This document shows, piece by piece, positions 45,238 through 54,061 of a stretch of DNA of 64,000 nucleotides. The position numbers and the translations under genes are program-made. The notes under the pieces were generated by a model. It worked only from the letters and a program-made list of their open reading frames with translations. It was not told the origin of the DNA and made no database searches. Origin of the DNA: Indolivaga alginatilytica (GTDB lineage: Bacteria > Bacteroidota > Bacteroidia > Bacteroidales > Dysgonomonadaceae). Location: positions 17,479-81,478 of the forward strand of contig NZ_QICL01000021.1 in the NCBI RefSeq assembly GCF_003201355.1, written 5' to 3'. The stretch's first letter is position 1. Each line of letters opens with the position of its first letter.

Positions 45238-45834
45238 ATGAGTAATTTTCCTCAGTTTTTCGAAACAAATGAATACTTTATAGATCAGAAAGTTAACTAC
45301 TTCAAATTCGAAGCAGAATATAAAGTATTTGGTCAGGATGGAAACCAAATAGGAGTTATTAAACAACGAATATCAACCGGTCACAAAGTGCTAAGACTAA
45401 TTCTTGGTAAGGCAATGATGCCTTTTCTATTGGAAATTGTAGACATGGAAGGAAACACTCTTGCTGTAATAAAAAGAGGATGGACATTTTTCATGTCTGA
45501 AATAGCTGTACTTAACGGTCATCATGAAACTCTTGGTTTTATCAAACAAAAATGGGCATTTTTTAAACCTACATTCCATATTATGGCGGCCAGCAGAGCT
45601 AAGATCGCTGAAATAAAAGGAGATTGGAAAGGTTGGAATTTTGCTATATCTGAAGCTAATGGCGAACCCATAGGAACAATCAGTAAAAAATGGGCAGGTG
45701 CTATGAAGGAAATTTTTACTACTGCCGATAAGTATAACGTTTCTATCAGAGAAGAATATAAAGAAAACACAGACAAGATAGTTGTAGTATCTACTGCAAT
45801 TACTATCGACATGGTGTTGAAAGAATCAAAATAG
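45238..45834 (+). CDS. LURP-one/scramblase-related protein
   Basis: A 198-residue protein of the tubby-like LURP-one/phospholipid-scramblase superfamily, a 12-stranded barrel around a helix. Repeated strand pairs appear as FKFEAEYKVFGQDGNQIGVIKQ, FLLEIVDMEGNTLAVIKRGW, SEIAVLNGHHETLGFIKQKW, FHIMAASRAKIAEIKGDWKGW and FAISEANGEPIGTISKKW, a regular 'x-D/x-G-x-x-x-G-x-I-x-x-x-W' pattern. The C-terminal helix TDKIVVVSTAITIDMVL fills the barrel core. Bacterial members are uncharacterised, and membrane binding is only suggested. Own promoter, own terminator at 45871-45900. Confidence 0.82.
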   Translation: MSNFPQFFETNEYFIDQKVNYFKFEAEYKVFGQDGNQIGVIKQRISTGHKVLRLILGKAMMPFLLEIVDMEGNTLAVIKRGWTFFMSEIAVLNGHHETLGFIKQKWAFFKPTFHIMAASRAKIAEIKGDWKGWNFAISEANGEPIGTISKKWAGAMKEIFTTADKYNVSIREEYKENTDKIVVVSTAITIDMVLKESK

Positions 45835-45870
45835 AATTAAGTCTTAAATAAGTAAGACACATAGATATGT

Positions 45871-45900
45871 GAGCTATAATCAATGATTGTAGCTCTTTTC
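45871..45900 (+). terminator. Terminator after scramblase-like gene
   Basis: GAGCTATAATCA (45871-45882) pairs with TGATTGTAGCTC (45884-45895, one G-T pair), then TTTTC. Confidence 0.7.
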
Positions 45901-45986
45901 TATTAAATAATGTTTAGAAAAAAGCAAGTAACAAGTAGTCTGCTAATAAATGCTTAATTTTATAGAACCAATAAAATAATAAAAAT

Positions 45987-46544
45987 ATGATAACAATAAT
46001 CTTAGCTCACCCTTGGCACGGTAGCTTCACAAAAGTGATTTTAGACACTATTACTAATAAATTAGATACAGATAATCGTCCATATCAAGTAATAGACCTG
46101 CATAAAGACAATTTCAATCCGGTATTAACAGAGTCTGAATTGGCTTTATATTCAAAAGGCGGGTATTCGGATCCTTTGGTGGGAAAATACCAAACTATGC
46201 TCAAAAATAGTGAAGAGATTGTATTTATGTATCCAATATGGTGGATGAATATGCCGGCTATTTTAAAAGGATTTTTCGATAAAGTACTTCTTTATGGCTT
46301 TGCATTCAACTATGAAAATGGATGGAACCCACTTCTTAAAATAGAAAAATCTACTGTAATAACTACTTCTGAGCAATCTACAGATAGTTTTGCAGAATCA
46401 GGAGATCCCGTAAATGATATCAATAAAAACTGCCTGTATTCTATAGGTATAAATAATACTACTTGGTTCAATTGCGATCATATCACATCGGGAAGCGACG
46501 AACACAGACAAGCATTTTTAGAAAAAATAAAAAATCACTTTTAA
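45987..46544 (+). CDS. Flavodoxin-fold NAD(P)H oxidoreductase
   Basis: A 185-residue cytoplasmic flavoprotein of the NAD(P)H dehydrogenase (quinone)/YwrO-MdaB family. IILAHPWHGSFTKVILDTI (residues ~4-22) is the FMN phosphate-binding start, then DLHKDNFNPVLTESEL, and EEIVFMYPIWWMNMPAILKGFFDKVL (~73-98) is the family's best-conserved block around the flavin and substrate. GFAFNY follows. It probably reduces quinones or nitro/azo compounds by two electrons. It is 28 bp from the nitroreductase-family gene downstream, suggesting a joint redox operon. Confidence 0.88.
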   Translation: MITIILAHPWHGSFTKVILDTITNKLDTDNRPYQVIDLHKDNFNPVLTESELALYSKGGYSDPLVGKYQTMLKNSEEIVFMYPIWWMNMPAILKGFFDKVLLYGFAFNYENGWNPLLKIEKSTVITTSEQSTDSFAESGDPVNDINKNCLYSIGINNTTWFNCDHITSGSDEHRQAFLEKIKNHF

Positions 46545-46572
46545 TTTACAAAGCTATTATTTTCTATTAATT

Positions 46573-47214
46573 ATGAAATATCTATTAATTGCAGCATTAG
46601 CATTTGCTTCTTTTATCAATACAAATGCTCAAAGTTTATCGAATATCCAGCTGAATGATCCTGTAAAAACAGGTGGGCTCACCGTAATGGAGGCTTTTGC
46701 CAAAAGACAATCTTCTTCTGAATTTTCAGATAAAGAACTCAATATACAAGACCTGTCCAATTTACTTTGGGCTGCTAATGGTATTAATCGTGAAAACGGT
46801 AAAAAGACCGCTCCATCGGCTCAAAACAGCCAGGATATCGATGTTTATGTTGCCCTACCTCAGGCAGTATATAAATTTGATGCACAATCAAATAATTTAG
46901 TACTTGTAGCTGAAGGTGATTACAGAGGCTTAGCAGGTGGAAAAAAGGATAATCCCCTACCCCCTACTATTCTTTATCTTGTAGCGGATGCTTCAAAATA
47001 CAAGCCATCGGCTTATAATACAATGGAACACATCACCGATATGAATAAAGTAGATGCAGGAATCGTATCTCAAAATATAGGTATCTTTTGTTCGGGTATG
47101 GGCTTAGGCACAAAACCTCGTGCACAGATGAATCATGCAGAATTAAAAAAGGCTCTTAAACTAAATGATAGTCAAACCTTGATTCTTAATCATCCTATAG
47201 GATATTTAAAATAA
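46573..47214 (+). CDS. Exported nitroreductase-family protein
   Basis: A 213-residue member of the nitroreductase superfamily with a signal peptide (MKYLLIAALAFASFINTNAQ). The fold signature is visible: KTGGLTVMEAFAKRQSSSEF (~33-52, the FMN-binding R-x-S-x-x-x-F), then LLWAANGINRENGKKTAPSAQNSQDI, GIVSQNIGIFCSGMGLGT and LILNHPIGYLK. SagB/ThcOx-type proteins share this form. Export of a flavin enzyme is uncommon, but similar secreted nitroreductases occur in Bacteroidota. It follows the flavodoxin-fold gene by 28 bp and ends at a hairpin terminator. Confidence 0.86.
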   Translation: MKYLLIAALAFASFINTNAQSLSNIQLNDPVKTGGLTVMEAFAKRQSSSEFSDKELNIQDLSNLLWAANGINRENGKKTAPSAQNSQDIDVYVALPQAVYKFDAQSNNLVLVAEGDYRGLAGGKKDNPLPPTILYLVADASKYKPSAYNTMEHITDMNKVDAGIVSQNIGIFCSGMGLGTKPRAQMNHAELKKALKLNDSQTLILNHPIGYLK

Positions 47215-47234
47215 TCCCGTTTTACTCAAAAAAG

Positions 47235-47266
47235 AAAGCCTGATAATTAATTATCAGGCTTTTATA
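47235..47266 (+). terminator. Terminator after nitroreductase gene
   Basis: AAAGCCTGATAATT (47235-47248) pairs perfectly with AATTATCAGGCTTT (47249-47262), then TATAT; a realistic loop takes the central four to six bases. Confidence 0.75.
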
Positions 47267-47268
47267 TT

Positions 47269-47304
47269 AAATAGGGCAAAAGCAATAAAAAGGTCTGAGA
47301 CCTT
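47269..47304. repeat. GGTCTGAGACC element, partial, at M48 gene end
   Basis: AAGGTCTGAGACCTT at 47290-47304 preceded by GCAATAAA; read on the minus strand the peptidase stop codon TAA runs straight into the palindrome and TTTTTATTGC. Confidence 0.6.
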
Positions 47305-48094
47305 ATTTCTTTTTTTCTAAGTTAGCAATACGTTTTTCAAGACCGGGATGACTCGAAAATAACTGATTTGCTTTACTTGTTTTACCTGCGCCGGCTTCTT
47401 GTTCCATTTTTAATAGAACACCCAAAGATTGAGCCATTGCCTGAGGATCTTTATTAGCTTCTTTCAATAAATTATATGCATAATCGTCAGCCGATGATTC
47501 TTGTTTTTGAGAGAATTGAGCATTGGTTAATGCTTCACCCAAAGAACCCAATTGAGAGTCTGTTAAAGATGCTGCTGTATTTCCGGTAGAACCTACTGCA
47601 TCTTTAAGAGCCGAAGTTAACAGAGCGGTTTTAAAAGCGTCTTTAGAGTCATTATTTACAACGTGACCTATCTCATGTCCCATAACAGCAAGAATTTCTT
47701 CATCAGACATAATATCCATTAATCCGGCAAAAACACGAATACTGCCGTTAGCACATGCAAAAGCATTTACATCAACCACATAAAGAGCTTTAATATCAAG
47801 CTTCTTTCCATTTACATTATCTATAGGGAACATAGCTGAAATTTTCGCTAAACGCTCTGCTGTTTCTCTCATTCCTTTATCGGTATCGGTAACACTGCAT
47901 ACAGGATTGTGAGCATCGATCCAATCGATATATTCCTGAGCATACTGAGAAATTTCGGCATCGCTGAGAGTCATCGCCTGAACTCCTTTTGTTGCAGCAT
48001 CTATTGCTTTACCAACCTTAATTTTACCAAATTGTGCATTAGCCGCAAAACTACAAGTTGCTAATAAAGCCAATGCTAAAAAAAACTTTTTCAT
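47303..48094 (-). CDS. M48 family metallopeptidase
   Basis: A 263-residue exported zinc peptidase. Signal peptide MKKFFLALALLATCSFAANAQ; the zinc motif H-E-I-G-H lies in ILAVMGHEIGHVVNNDSKD (about residues 139-143), with the downstream glutamate in QESSADDYAYNLLKEANKDP. NAFACANGSIRVFAGLMD just before the zinc helix is characteristic of M48 (BepA/YcaL-like LoiP) proteins that look after outer-membrane proteins in the periplasm. No TPR domain follows. The gene ends in a GGTCTCAGACC palindrome. The quality-control role is inferred from the family. Confidence 0.93.
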   Translation of the reverse strand: MKKFFLALALLATCSFAANAQFGKIKVGKAIDAATKGVQAMTLSDAEISQYAQEYIDWIDAHNPVCSVTDTDKGMRETAERLAKISAMFPIDNVNGKKLDIKALYVVDVNAFACANGSIRVFAGLMDIMSDEEILAVMGHEIGHVVNNDSKDAFKTALLTSALKDAVGSTGNTAASLTDSQLGSLGEALTNAQFSQKQESSADDYAYNLLKEANKDPQAMAQSLGVLLKMEQEAGAGKTSKANQLFSSHPGLEKRIANLEKKK

Positions 48095-48150
48095 AAACTT
48101 ATTTAATTAGTGAGAATGTATAGTGTAATAAATATTTTCAAATCTTAAAT

Positions 48151-48564
48151 TTATTTTGCAAGTAAATCTTCAGTAATCCGTAAATTGTATATACCTGTGC
48201 GTTTCTCGGCTCTATAACTCCAATATTTAAAGAGCCGTAACGACCGGGATGTTAAGATATCCTCTATGTAAATATCCAATTTAATATAAGATAGAGGTAT
48301 TGTATCTGTCATCTTATATTCCGAAGGAGGGAGAAAATTTCTCCCACATATTCCACCATAATCATCTCTGACGATCTTTGTTTCATTTGGCTTTATTTGA
48401 AATATAGAATCGGTTATTGTAGTGAATGAACTCTCATTCTTAACAGTCTTAACCGTAATTATTTTATTTGTAGAATTCGTTATTTCATAATTATAATCGT
48501 AAGTATAGTCACAACCAATAAGCAATAGAGGAAATACAGTTAATACAAATAATACTCTCTTCAT
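48151..48564 (-). CDS. Putative lipoprotein, unknown function
   Basis: 137 residues from the ATG at 48564; a longer frame that starts with GTG would overlap the ychF 3' end by 64 bp and add a non-signal extension, so it is rejected. The signal MKRVLFVLTVFPLLLIGC has a clear lipobox (LIGC). The mature part begins DYTYDYNYEITNSTNKIITV, a beta-rich domain of about 115 residues with one GICG motif. No known family is recognised. It begins 10 bp after the ychF stop, so it may be a trailing gene in that transcript. Confidence 0.65.
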   Translation of the reverse strand: MKRVLFVLTVFPLLLIGCDYTYDYNYEITNSTNKIITVKTVKNESSFTTITDSIFQIKPNETKIVRDDYGGICGRNFLPPSEYKMTDTIPLSYIKLDIYIEDILTSRSLRLFKYWSYRAEKRTGIYNLRITEDLLAK

Positions 48565-48574
48565 AAAATATTTT

Positions 48575-49678
48575 TTAGACATTAAATCTAAAGTGCATAA
48601 TATCGCCATCCTGAGCAACATATTCTTTACCTTCGACACTCATTTTACCTGCTTCTTTTACAGCAGCCTCAGAGCCTAAAGCAATAAAGTCTTCGTATTT
48701 GATAACCTCGGCACGGATAAAGCCTTTTTCGAAATCGGTATGTATAACACCTGCACATTGTGGAGCTTTAAAGCCTTTTACAAACGTCCATGCACGAACT
48801 TCCTGCACTCCGCAGGTAAAGTATGTCTGAAGACCTAAAAGTTGATAAGCGGCCTTTATAAGACGTGCGACGCCCGATTCTTCAAGACCTATTTCAGAAA
48901 GAAACATTTCACGTTCTTCGTAAGATTCAAATTCTGCAATCTCCGATTCTATCTTAGCAGCTACAACCAGTATTTGTGCATCTTCTTCTGTGATAGATTC
49001 ACGTACTTGCTCTACATATTTATTTCCTGTAACAGCACTTGCTTCATCTACATTACAAACATACATTACAGGTTTGTAAGTCAGCAAATATAATTCCTTG
49101 GCAGCCTTCTCGTCTTCTTTATTATCAAACTTAACAATACGAGCCGATTTTCCTTGTTCCAAAGCTTCTCTAAACTGAATAAGAATGTCGTACATGCGCT
49201 TAGCATCCTTATCTCCACCTGTTTTAGCCTGCTTTTCTACTTTTTGAATACGTGCAGTTACAGTTTCCAAATCTTTCAACTGCAATTCCGTATCAATTAT
49301 TTCCTTATCACGAACAGGGTTTACACTTCCATCGACGTGAGTAATATTATCGTCATCAAAACAACGCAATACATGAAGTATAGCATCTGTTTCACGTATA
49401 TTCGCCAAAAATTTATTGCCTAATCCTTCACCTTTACTGGCTCCTTTTACCAATCCTGCAATATCTACGATTTCTACAGTTGTGGGCAAAATACGATTTG
49501 GTTTAACCAATTCCGCCAATTTGTTCAAACGCTCATCGGGTACAGTAATCACACCTACATTAGGTTCTATTGTACAAAAAGGAAAATTAGCAGATTGTGC
49601 TTTCGCATTTGATAAACAATTAAAAAGGGTAGATTTTCCTACATTAGGAAGTCCCACTATACCACACTGTAGAGCCAT
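48575..49678 (-). CDS. ychF: Redox-regulated ATPase YchF
   Basis: A 367-residue Obg-family protein that prefers ATP. The P-loop GLPNVGKSTLFNCLS (residues 8-22), switch segments (FPFCTIEPNVGVITVPD, VDIAGLVKGASKGEGLGNKFL) and the altered specificity region VCNVDE are clear. A coiled coil (~130-170) and a C-terminal TGS domain (YFTCGVQEVRAWTFVKGFKAPQCAGVIHTDFE) end with MHFRFNV. It binds ribosomes and has been linked to oxidative stress. Length normal; TATCTTTG promoter box on the minus strand at 49713-49720. Confidence 0.97.
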   Translation of the reverse strand: MALQCGIVGLPNVGKSTLFNCLSNAKAQSANFPFCTIEPNVGVITVPDERLNKLAELVKPNRILPTTVEIVDIAGLVKGASKGEGLGNKFLANIRETDAILHVLRCFDDDNITHVDGSVNPVRDKEIIDTELQLKDLETVTARIQKVEKQAKTGGDKDAKRMYDILIQFREALEQGKSARIVKFDNKEDEKAAKELYLLTYKPVMYVCNVDEASAVTGNKYVEQVRESITEEDAQILVVAAKIESEIAEFESYEEREMFLSEIGLEESGVARLIKAAYQLLGLQTYFTCGVQEVRAWTFVKGFKAPQCAGVIHTDFEKGFIRAEVIKYEDFIALGSEAAVKEAGKMSVEGKEYVAQDGDIMHFRFNV

Positions 49679-50098
49679 TATTTTATTCTGATTTTTTTAA
49701 TATTCAAGGTTGCAAAGATAGTCAAATTATATAAATTAAAAGGCATCTACTTGTAACACATAACTATTTAATGATGCTTATCAAAAGCATAAAAAGATGC
49801 GAAGCTTCAAAACAAGTCGAAAGTTACAAACTATAGAAATTTTCTGTCACTTTTTGTATATTTTCTGTCACTTTATAAAACACTGTAATTCAATAAATAA
49901 ACTCTTAAAAAGTGACAAAAGTAACAAAAGTAACACTTTTTTAGCTGTCTTATTTTCTCTGTGTTTACTAATAATTGTTCCTTGTTTTCTTTTCGTCAAT
50001 TCGGTCAGACATACAGGTTAGCCCTTACCGTACCCTGTTTACGAATCCTTACATAGATAGATAAAAATTCAACTACTGATTGACATTAATTATAATCA
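49679..50098. other. Intergenic region upstream of ychF
   Basis: 420 bp with the ychF promoter, a TTTCTGTCACTTTTTG / AAAAAGTGACAAAAGTAACA tract (about 49845-49945) related to 35780-35910 and 63820-63870, and a solitary end (AATTCAACTACTGATTG, 50066-50082) of the large inverted-repeat element. A 74-codon frame at 49797 lies across these repeats and is not called. Confidence 0.55.
49713..49720 (-). promoter_or_regulatory. -7 promoter box ahead of ychF
   Basis: TATCTTTG on the minus strand matches TAnnTTTG, 35 bp upstream of the ATG. Confidence 0.55.
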
Positions 50099-50584
50099 TT
50101 AGATCCAAGTGTTTTTCCGTTCCTCACTGTGTAACCACAGCACATATTTTTCTTTAAATTTTTTAATGGATTGTTTTTTGATAGTATCTAAATAAGCTTC
50201 TACAAAATTAGGATTATCCTTACAAAACGAAAAAATACAATTTTGTATACCCGTCAATTGAAAATAAGGCATAATCTCTATTCTGTCACAAAGAATAACA
50301 GCTACCTCTCCCCTACTTAATTTTCTTTTTAAACATTTGGAATACACATCCGTTTTAGAATCATCCGTAAAAAATTCAGGCAATATCTCTAAAGCTTCTT
50401 CCTGATAATCCGATATTTTTGAGGCATATTCACTTTTTATAATATCTTTGGAATCAGATACTTTACAAACCTCTGTTAATAAATTTTCTATCTCACTTTT
50501 CGATTGTGAAAAAGCAAAACCTGAAAACGAAATGAATATAATAATTAAAGCGAAAAGCTTTTTATATAAACTTAAAAGTACCAT
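50099..50584 (-). CDS. Exported protein, unknown function
   Basis: 161 residues with an N-terminal signal (KKLFALIIIFISFSGFAFSQ). The mature part is helical and charged with several cysteines (VCKVSD, SKCLKRK, ILCDRI, QNCIFSFC). It ends in a basic SIKKFKEKYVLWLHSEERKNTWI. I recognise no family. It lies on the minus strand below two other small exported-protein genes (50667-51302 and a phosphatase), in a stretch that appears to be a variable set of envelope proteins. Confidence 0.65.
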   Translation of the reverse strand: MVLLSLYKKLFALIIIFISFSGFAFSQSKSEIENLLTEVCKVSDSKDIIKSEYASKISDYQEEALEILPEFFTDDSKTDVYSKCLKRKLSRGEVAVILCDRIEIMPYFQLTGIQNCIFSFCKDNPNFVEAYLDTIKKQSIKKFKEKYVLWLHSEERKNTWI

Positions 50585-50666
50585 AATTAAAAACCTTTAC
50601 AATTAATTTTCATAACCATAAACATTCAAAAAGACATTATGTTTTTCAAATGAAGACAAAATAAAA

Positions 50667-51302
50667 CTATTTCTTTTTAATTTTTTGCATATAGTTTTTC
50701 CAATCCGATTCATTTCGCCAAATCCATTTATGTTCCTTGAGCCAGTTATCAGAGGAAGGAAGTGAATCAGCAGATGTAAAATGCTTGAGTTCTCCATTTT
50801 TCCACGGACTATGGGTTTTATAGTAATCATCTGCTGATTTTAATATGCTTCTGAAGTAAACAGCCTTTATTGCCTCACGATCTATAATCTTAAATCTAAT
50901 CTCATCTAAAGACCACCCTTTTAATAAAGCGGGTTTATCATATGAATGAATAATAATAGTGTCATCGCGTATGGCATATACTCCCCAATTCCCCCCCCAT
51001 AGGATTTGTTTACCTTCTTTCCAAGTTACTATAGTTTTAGATAGATTTGATTTGATTTCATTATTAGTACTTTCTCCTTTAAAGTGAAAATAAACCCAAG
51101 TCCCATCTTCGAAGAAGATATAGCTGCCATATTTCCGATAAATTGAATCAGCATAATAACCATCAATTTCAATCAAATCCCGAATATTTGTATTTCCACC
51201 CTCTAACTTGATTGTAGATTTAGCAATTACCTCTTTCTTCTGTGATGCACAAGAAAAAGAACTCAGCAAACAAATAAGTATTATCAATTCTTTTTTTACC
51301 AT
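50667..51302 (-). CDS. Putative lipoprotein, unknown function
   Basis: 211 residues from the ATG at 51302, which gives the clean lipoprotein signal MVKKELIILICLLSSFSC; an upstream in-frame start adds ten residues that spoil it. The mature part (ASQKKEVIAKSTIKLEGG) is beta-rich with YIFFEDGTWVYFHFKG and ends with SDWKNYMQKIKKK. No family is recognised; Trp-rich short repeats (KHWK-, W-x-N-E-S-D-W) suggest a surface or periplasmic sensor-like role, but this is speculation. Own promoter not identified. Confidence 0.65.
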   Translation of the reverse strand: MVKKELIILICLLSSFSCASQKKEVIAKSTIKLEGGNTNIRDLIEIDGYYADSIYRKYGSYIFFEDGTWVYFHFKGESTNNEIKSNLSKTIVTWKEGKQILWGGNWGVYAIRDDTIIIHSYDKPALLKGWSLDEIRFKIIDREAIKAVYFRSILKSADDYYKTHSPWKNGELKHFTSADSLPSSDNWLKEHKWIWRNESDWKNYMQKIKKK

Positions 51303-51375
51303 TTCATAGCACAGTTGAATTGTGTAAAACATTAGAAATGTACTTATTATAATCTTAATAAATAATTATCAAATC

Positions 51376-52428
51376 TCAATACAAATACCTTTCTCTGAAT
51401 TTTTGAATATCTACTCCAAGAACATTAGTTAAGTAATTTTCGACTGTACCATGCTCTTTCTTTATCTCATCTATACCAGCCTGTATAAATTCCTTCTTTA
51501 CTTCAAAGAGAGGCTTTAAATTAGGATTCTGGGCTATATACTGGGCATACTTACCATCAAGATAAATATTAGAAGATAAATAATCTTCAATAATTGTATT
51601 CTCATCCACACCTAATGCAAATAAAATAAGAGCAGCTCCCATACCTGTTCTGTCTTTACCTGCCGAACAATGAAACATCAAAGGAACCTCTTTTTCCTGT
51701 TGCAGCAATGTAAAAAAATCTTTATATCTGTTTACACAAGCCGAATCGGTAACTAATATTCTATTCATATCCATCATGGCGCTATCCATCTGAGCCTCTT
51801 TAAGGTTTGCAAGGCTTTTGGCTGCCAGTAAATTACCCGGAGTAATAGAATAAGCATAATCTTTGCTTACAGATGAAGGAAACTTATCGGGCGAACGTTT
51901 AATTTCGTCAGGAGATCTGAAATCTACTATAGAAACAAGAGGAATGCTCGACAAATAACGAAGATCCCCATCCGTCAGATTATGCAGGTCATCCGATCGG
52001 AATATTTTCCCCCATTTAACAAACTTTCCATCCGTAGTTTTAATTCCTCCTAAATCCCGGAAATTATAACCTCCTTCCATAGGTAAATGGCGTTCCGCAA
52101 GAATTGCTTTTCCCTCAGGTGTTACAAATTGAAAATAACTGCGAACACTATCCGGCACATTCAATGGAAAAATACCACTGCCCCTACCTTCGGCAACAGG
52201 TTTCGAAAAATCAATATTATCTATTGAGGTACCCGAATACAAAAGCCATTTGTCTGCTGTCTGAATACGTACTATAGCCGATTTATCATCTTTATTTCTT
52301 ATAATAAATGCCTCACCGGATACATCCTTTCCCGAATACTGAGCTTTATCTGCTTTCATATTTGAATCTTTACATGAGATCATAAAAACCGATCCTATTA
52401 GTAATAAACTTGAAATAATTTTTTTCAT
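51376..52428 (-). CDS. Exported tyrosine/serine protein phosphatase
   Basis: A 350-residue lipoprotein (MKKIISSLLLIGSVFMISC) with a Y_phosphatase3-type domain. The N-terminal ~110 residues are an extra beta domain. NFRDLGGIKTTDGKFVKWGKIFRSDDLHNL is the family entry motif, VDFRSPDEIKRSPDKFPS the central helix, and HCSAGKDRTGMGAALIL (about residue 252) the C-x5-R catalytic loop. The C-terminal KKEFIQAGIDEIKKEHGTVENYL is also conserved in this family. Relatives are often secreted and dephosphorylate tyrosine or lipids; the target here is unknown. Confidence 0.9.
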   Translation of the reverse strand: MKKIISSLLLIGSVFMISCKDSNMKADKAQYSGKDVSGEAFIIRNKDDKSAIVRIQTADKWLLYSGTSIDNIDFSKPVAEGRGSGIFPLNVPDSVRSYFQFVTPEGKAILAERHLPMEGGYNFRDLGGIKTTDGKFVKWGKIFRSDDLHNLTDGDLRYLSSIPLVSIVDFRSPDEIKRSPDKFPSSVSKDYAYSITPGNLLAAKSLANLKEAQMDSAMMDMNRILVTDSACVNRYKDFFTLLQQEKEVPLMFHCSAGKDRTGMGAALILFALGVDENTIIEDYLSSNIYLDGKYAQYIAQNPNLKPLFEVKKEFIQAGIDEIKKEHGTVENYLTNVLGVDIQKFRERYLY

Positions 52429-52440
52429 AACAATATAAGT

Positions 52441-52527
52441 AATGCTAACTATTTAATGCGATGTTTTATCAGCATAACTAACTCTGTTTATTATGCTTGC
52501 CAAAGTAATAAAAAGGTCTGAGACCTT
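52441..52527. repeat. GGTCTGAGACC element, full-length copy
   Basis: From CTATTTAATGCGATGTTTTA through ATTATGCTTGCCAAAG to AATAAAAAGGTCTGAGACCTT; it lies between the phosphatase and acyltransferase genes and, read on the minus strand, follows the acyltransferase stop as palindrome plus T-run. Confidence 0.7.
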
Positions 52528-52537
52528 AATCAATTTT

Positions 52538-53527
52538 TCATTTGAATTTAAAATAACTGTCAATAGGTTTAAAATAAACCGATACTTTACTAAAGTATTT
52601 TTCTATAAAAAAAGTAATTATATAAGCTATTATAAAGAGTATTATATAATCCAGCACTATATTTTTAATTATATGCGACCAAGATAACATACTATTTAAT
52701 GGAAAAAAATGTTGAACCACAAAATTTTCCATTAAGAACACACAAAAAGTACAGGATGCCACTTTGTTGATATATTCGTTTTTAAAATGAAATTTAGTAA
52801 AAATGTAGAAAAACGAAAACGCAGATAGAAGTACTAACGGGTTATTATAAGCAAAAGCCGATAGATTAGACTTGTAAAAATATGCCCATACCATTATTCC
52901 AATAACCGATAAAAAGTAAAGAGAAACTAATTTATAGGTTCTAATGAATGGTGCTCTTCTCAGAAAATATCCGAATATATATAAATAAATAAAATTGAAA
53001 AGATTATAACCATTAGGGTCAATACACACATAACCAAGAGTAAACCCCATAAATACATTAACTATTGTAACTAATATTATAATTTTTTTAAGATCCTGAT
53101 AAGAACAAACTTCCAAAGCTTTATTCAATAAAGGAGATAATAAAAATAAAGCTAAATAAGAGGGTATAAAAGAATTTTGAGTTCGTAAAAGTAATATACT
53201 ACGCAATATATTTTTCACTTCATTTTCCGGAGCAAAAAGTAAGTAAACCAATTGGCATACCAGAATAATACATAATAATTTAACAAACTTCGAAAATTTG
53301 AAATTTATAGTAAAATATCCGGATATAAGTATAAATAAATTAACGCCAATGATAAAAAAGGAATTTAAACATATCCCTAATATTTTATAAGATTCAATAT
53401 CTACACTTCCGTTCCAATAATTCATTAAACCTAGTCTTATCAGGCAATGATGGAGAAAAATAAAAGTTATAGCTATGATACGTATTAATTCAAATGTAGA
53501 ATTTCGTTGTATTTGTTTATTTTCCAT
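52538..53527 (-). CDS. Acyltransferase family 3 membrane protein
   Basis: A 329-residue integral membrane acyltransferase (OafA/WecH-like superfamily) with about ten transmembrane helices. STFELIRIIAITFIFLHHCLIRLG (residues ~10-33) holds the catalytic-type histidine pair, GVNLFILISGYFTINFKFSKFVKLL the conserved second block. Members put O-acetyl or succinyl groups on sugars of lipopolysaccharide, capsule or other polymers. Unusually low GC even for this window, with many A/T-ending codons, may hint at transfer. It flanks the origin-like region on its left side. Confidence 0.87.
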   Translation of the reverse strand: MENKQIQRNSTFELIRIIAITFIFLHHCLIRLGLMNYWNGSVDIESYKILGICLNSFFIIGVNLFILISGYFTINFKFSKFVKLLCIILVCQLVYLLFAPENEVKNILRSILLLRTQNSFIPSYLALFLLSPLLNKALEVCSYQDLKKIIILVTIVNVFMGFTLGYVCIDPNGYNLFNFIYLYIFGYFLRRAPFIRTYKLVSLYFLSVIGIMVWAYFYKSNLSAFAYNNPLVLLSAFSFFYIFTKFHFKNEYINKVASCTFCVFLMENFVVQHFFPLNSMLSWSHIIKNIVLDYIILFIIAYIITFFIEKYFSKVSVYFKPIDSYFKFK

Positions 53528-54061
53528 TTTCGTTTAATCGTTCCGGTAGTTATCAACAATTCTATTATGTATTATATTTTCTTTTTTAAACCAAAAACTA
53601 ATATGGTAGTAATAATAGGCTGTTGAAACTGTTTATTATTATTTGATCTTTTACTTGCATTTTTAGTTACTGTTCTGACAGTATAGACTTATATACATTT
53701 ATCAACATTTTTTAGAATACTTATGTATGATGGTTTACTGTTTGTTATAGACTTTATTAAATGAGTGTTGATAACTACGGGTGTTCAAAAGTTTTATTTT
53801 TTTCCATTGTTAATAGCTGTTGATAACTACATGATATTTTAAACAAAGATTTATGCTTAATAATTTTGTATTTCATGAATATCTTATATACTATTATCAC
53901 TATGAACTTTGCAACTTTATTTTTCAGAAATTTATCAACAGTTATGAACACTTTATTGACATCTTTTACATTTAATTAAACTTCTCTGTATTAATAATTT
54001 AGAATATAAGTATCTGTATAACAATAAATTAAATTATTAATAAAAAAGACTGATCTAATAA
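53528..54061. other. Candidate replication origin (oriC): DnaA-box cluster
   Basis: A 534-bp gene-free stretch with five exact copies of TTATCAACA (one base from the TTATCCACA DnaA consensus): 53550-53558, 53699-53707 and 53932-53940 on the plus strand, 53766-53774 and 53818-53826 as TGTTGATAA. A near-copy TTATGAACA follows at 53942-53950. Three of the five sit in a longer shared 13-mer, TGTTGATAACTAC. An AT-rich tract with TTAATAATTTAGAATATAAG (from about 53985 to 54050) could be the unwinding element. dnaA is not in the window. Confidence 0.6.

Noticed and set aside
52493..52687. 64-codon plus-strand frame
   Set aside because: Begins inside a repeat (MLAKVIKRSETL recurs wherever the element is read in this frame) and then runs antisense to the acyltransferase.
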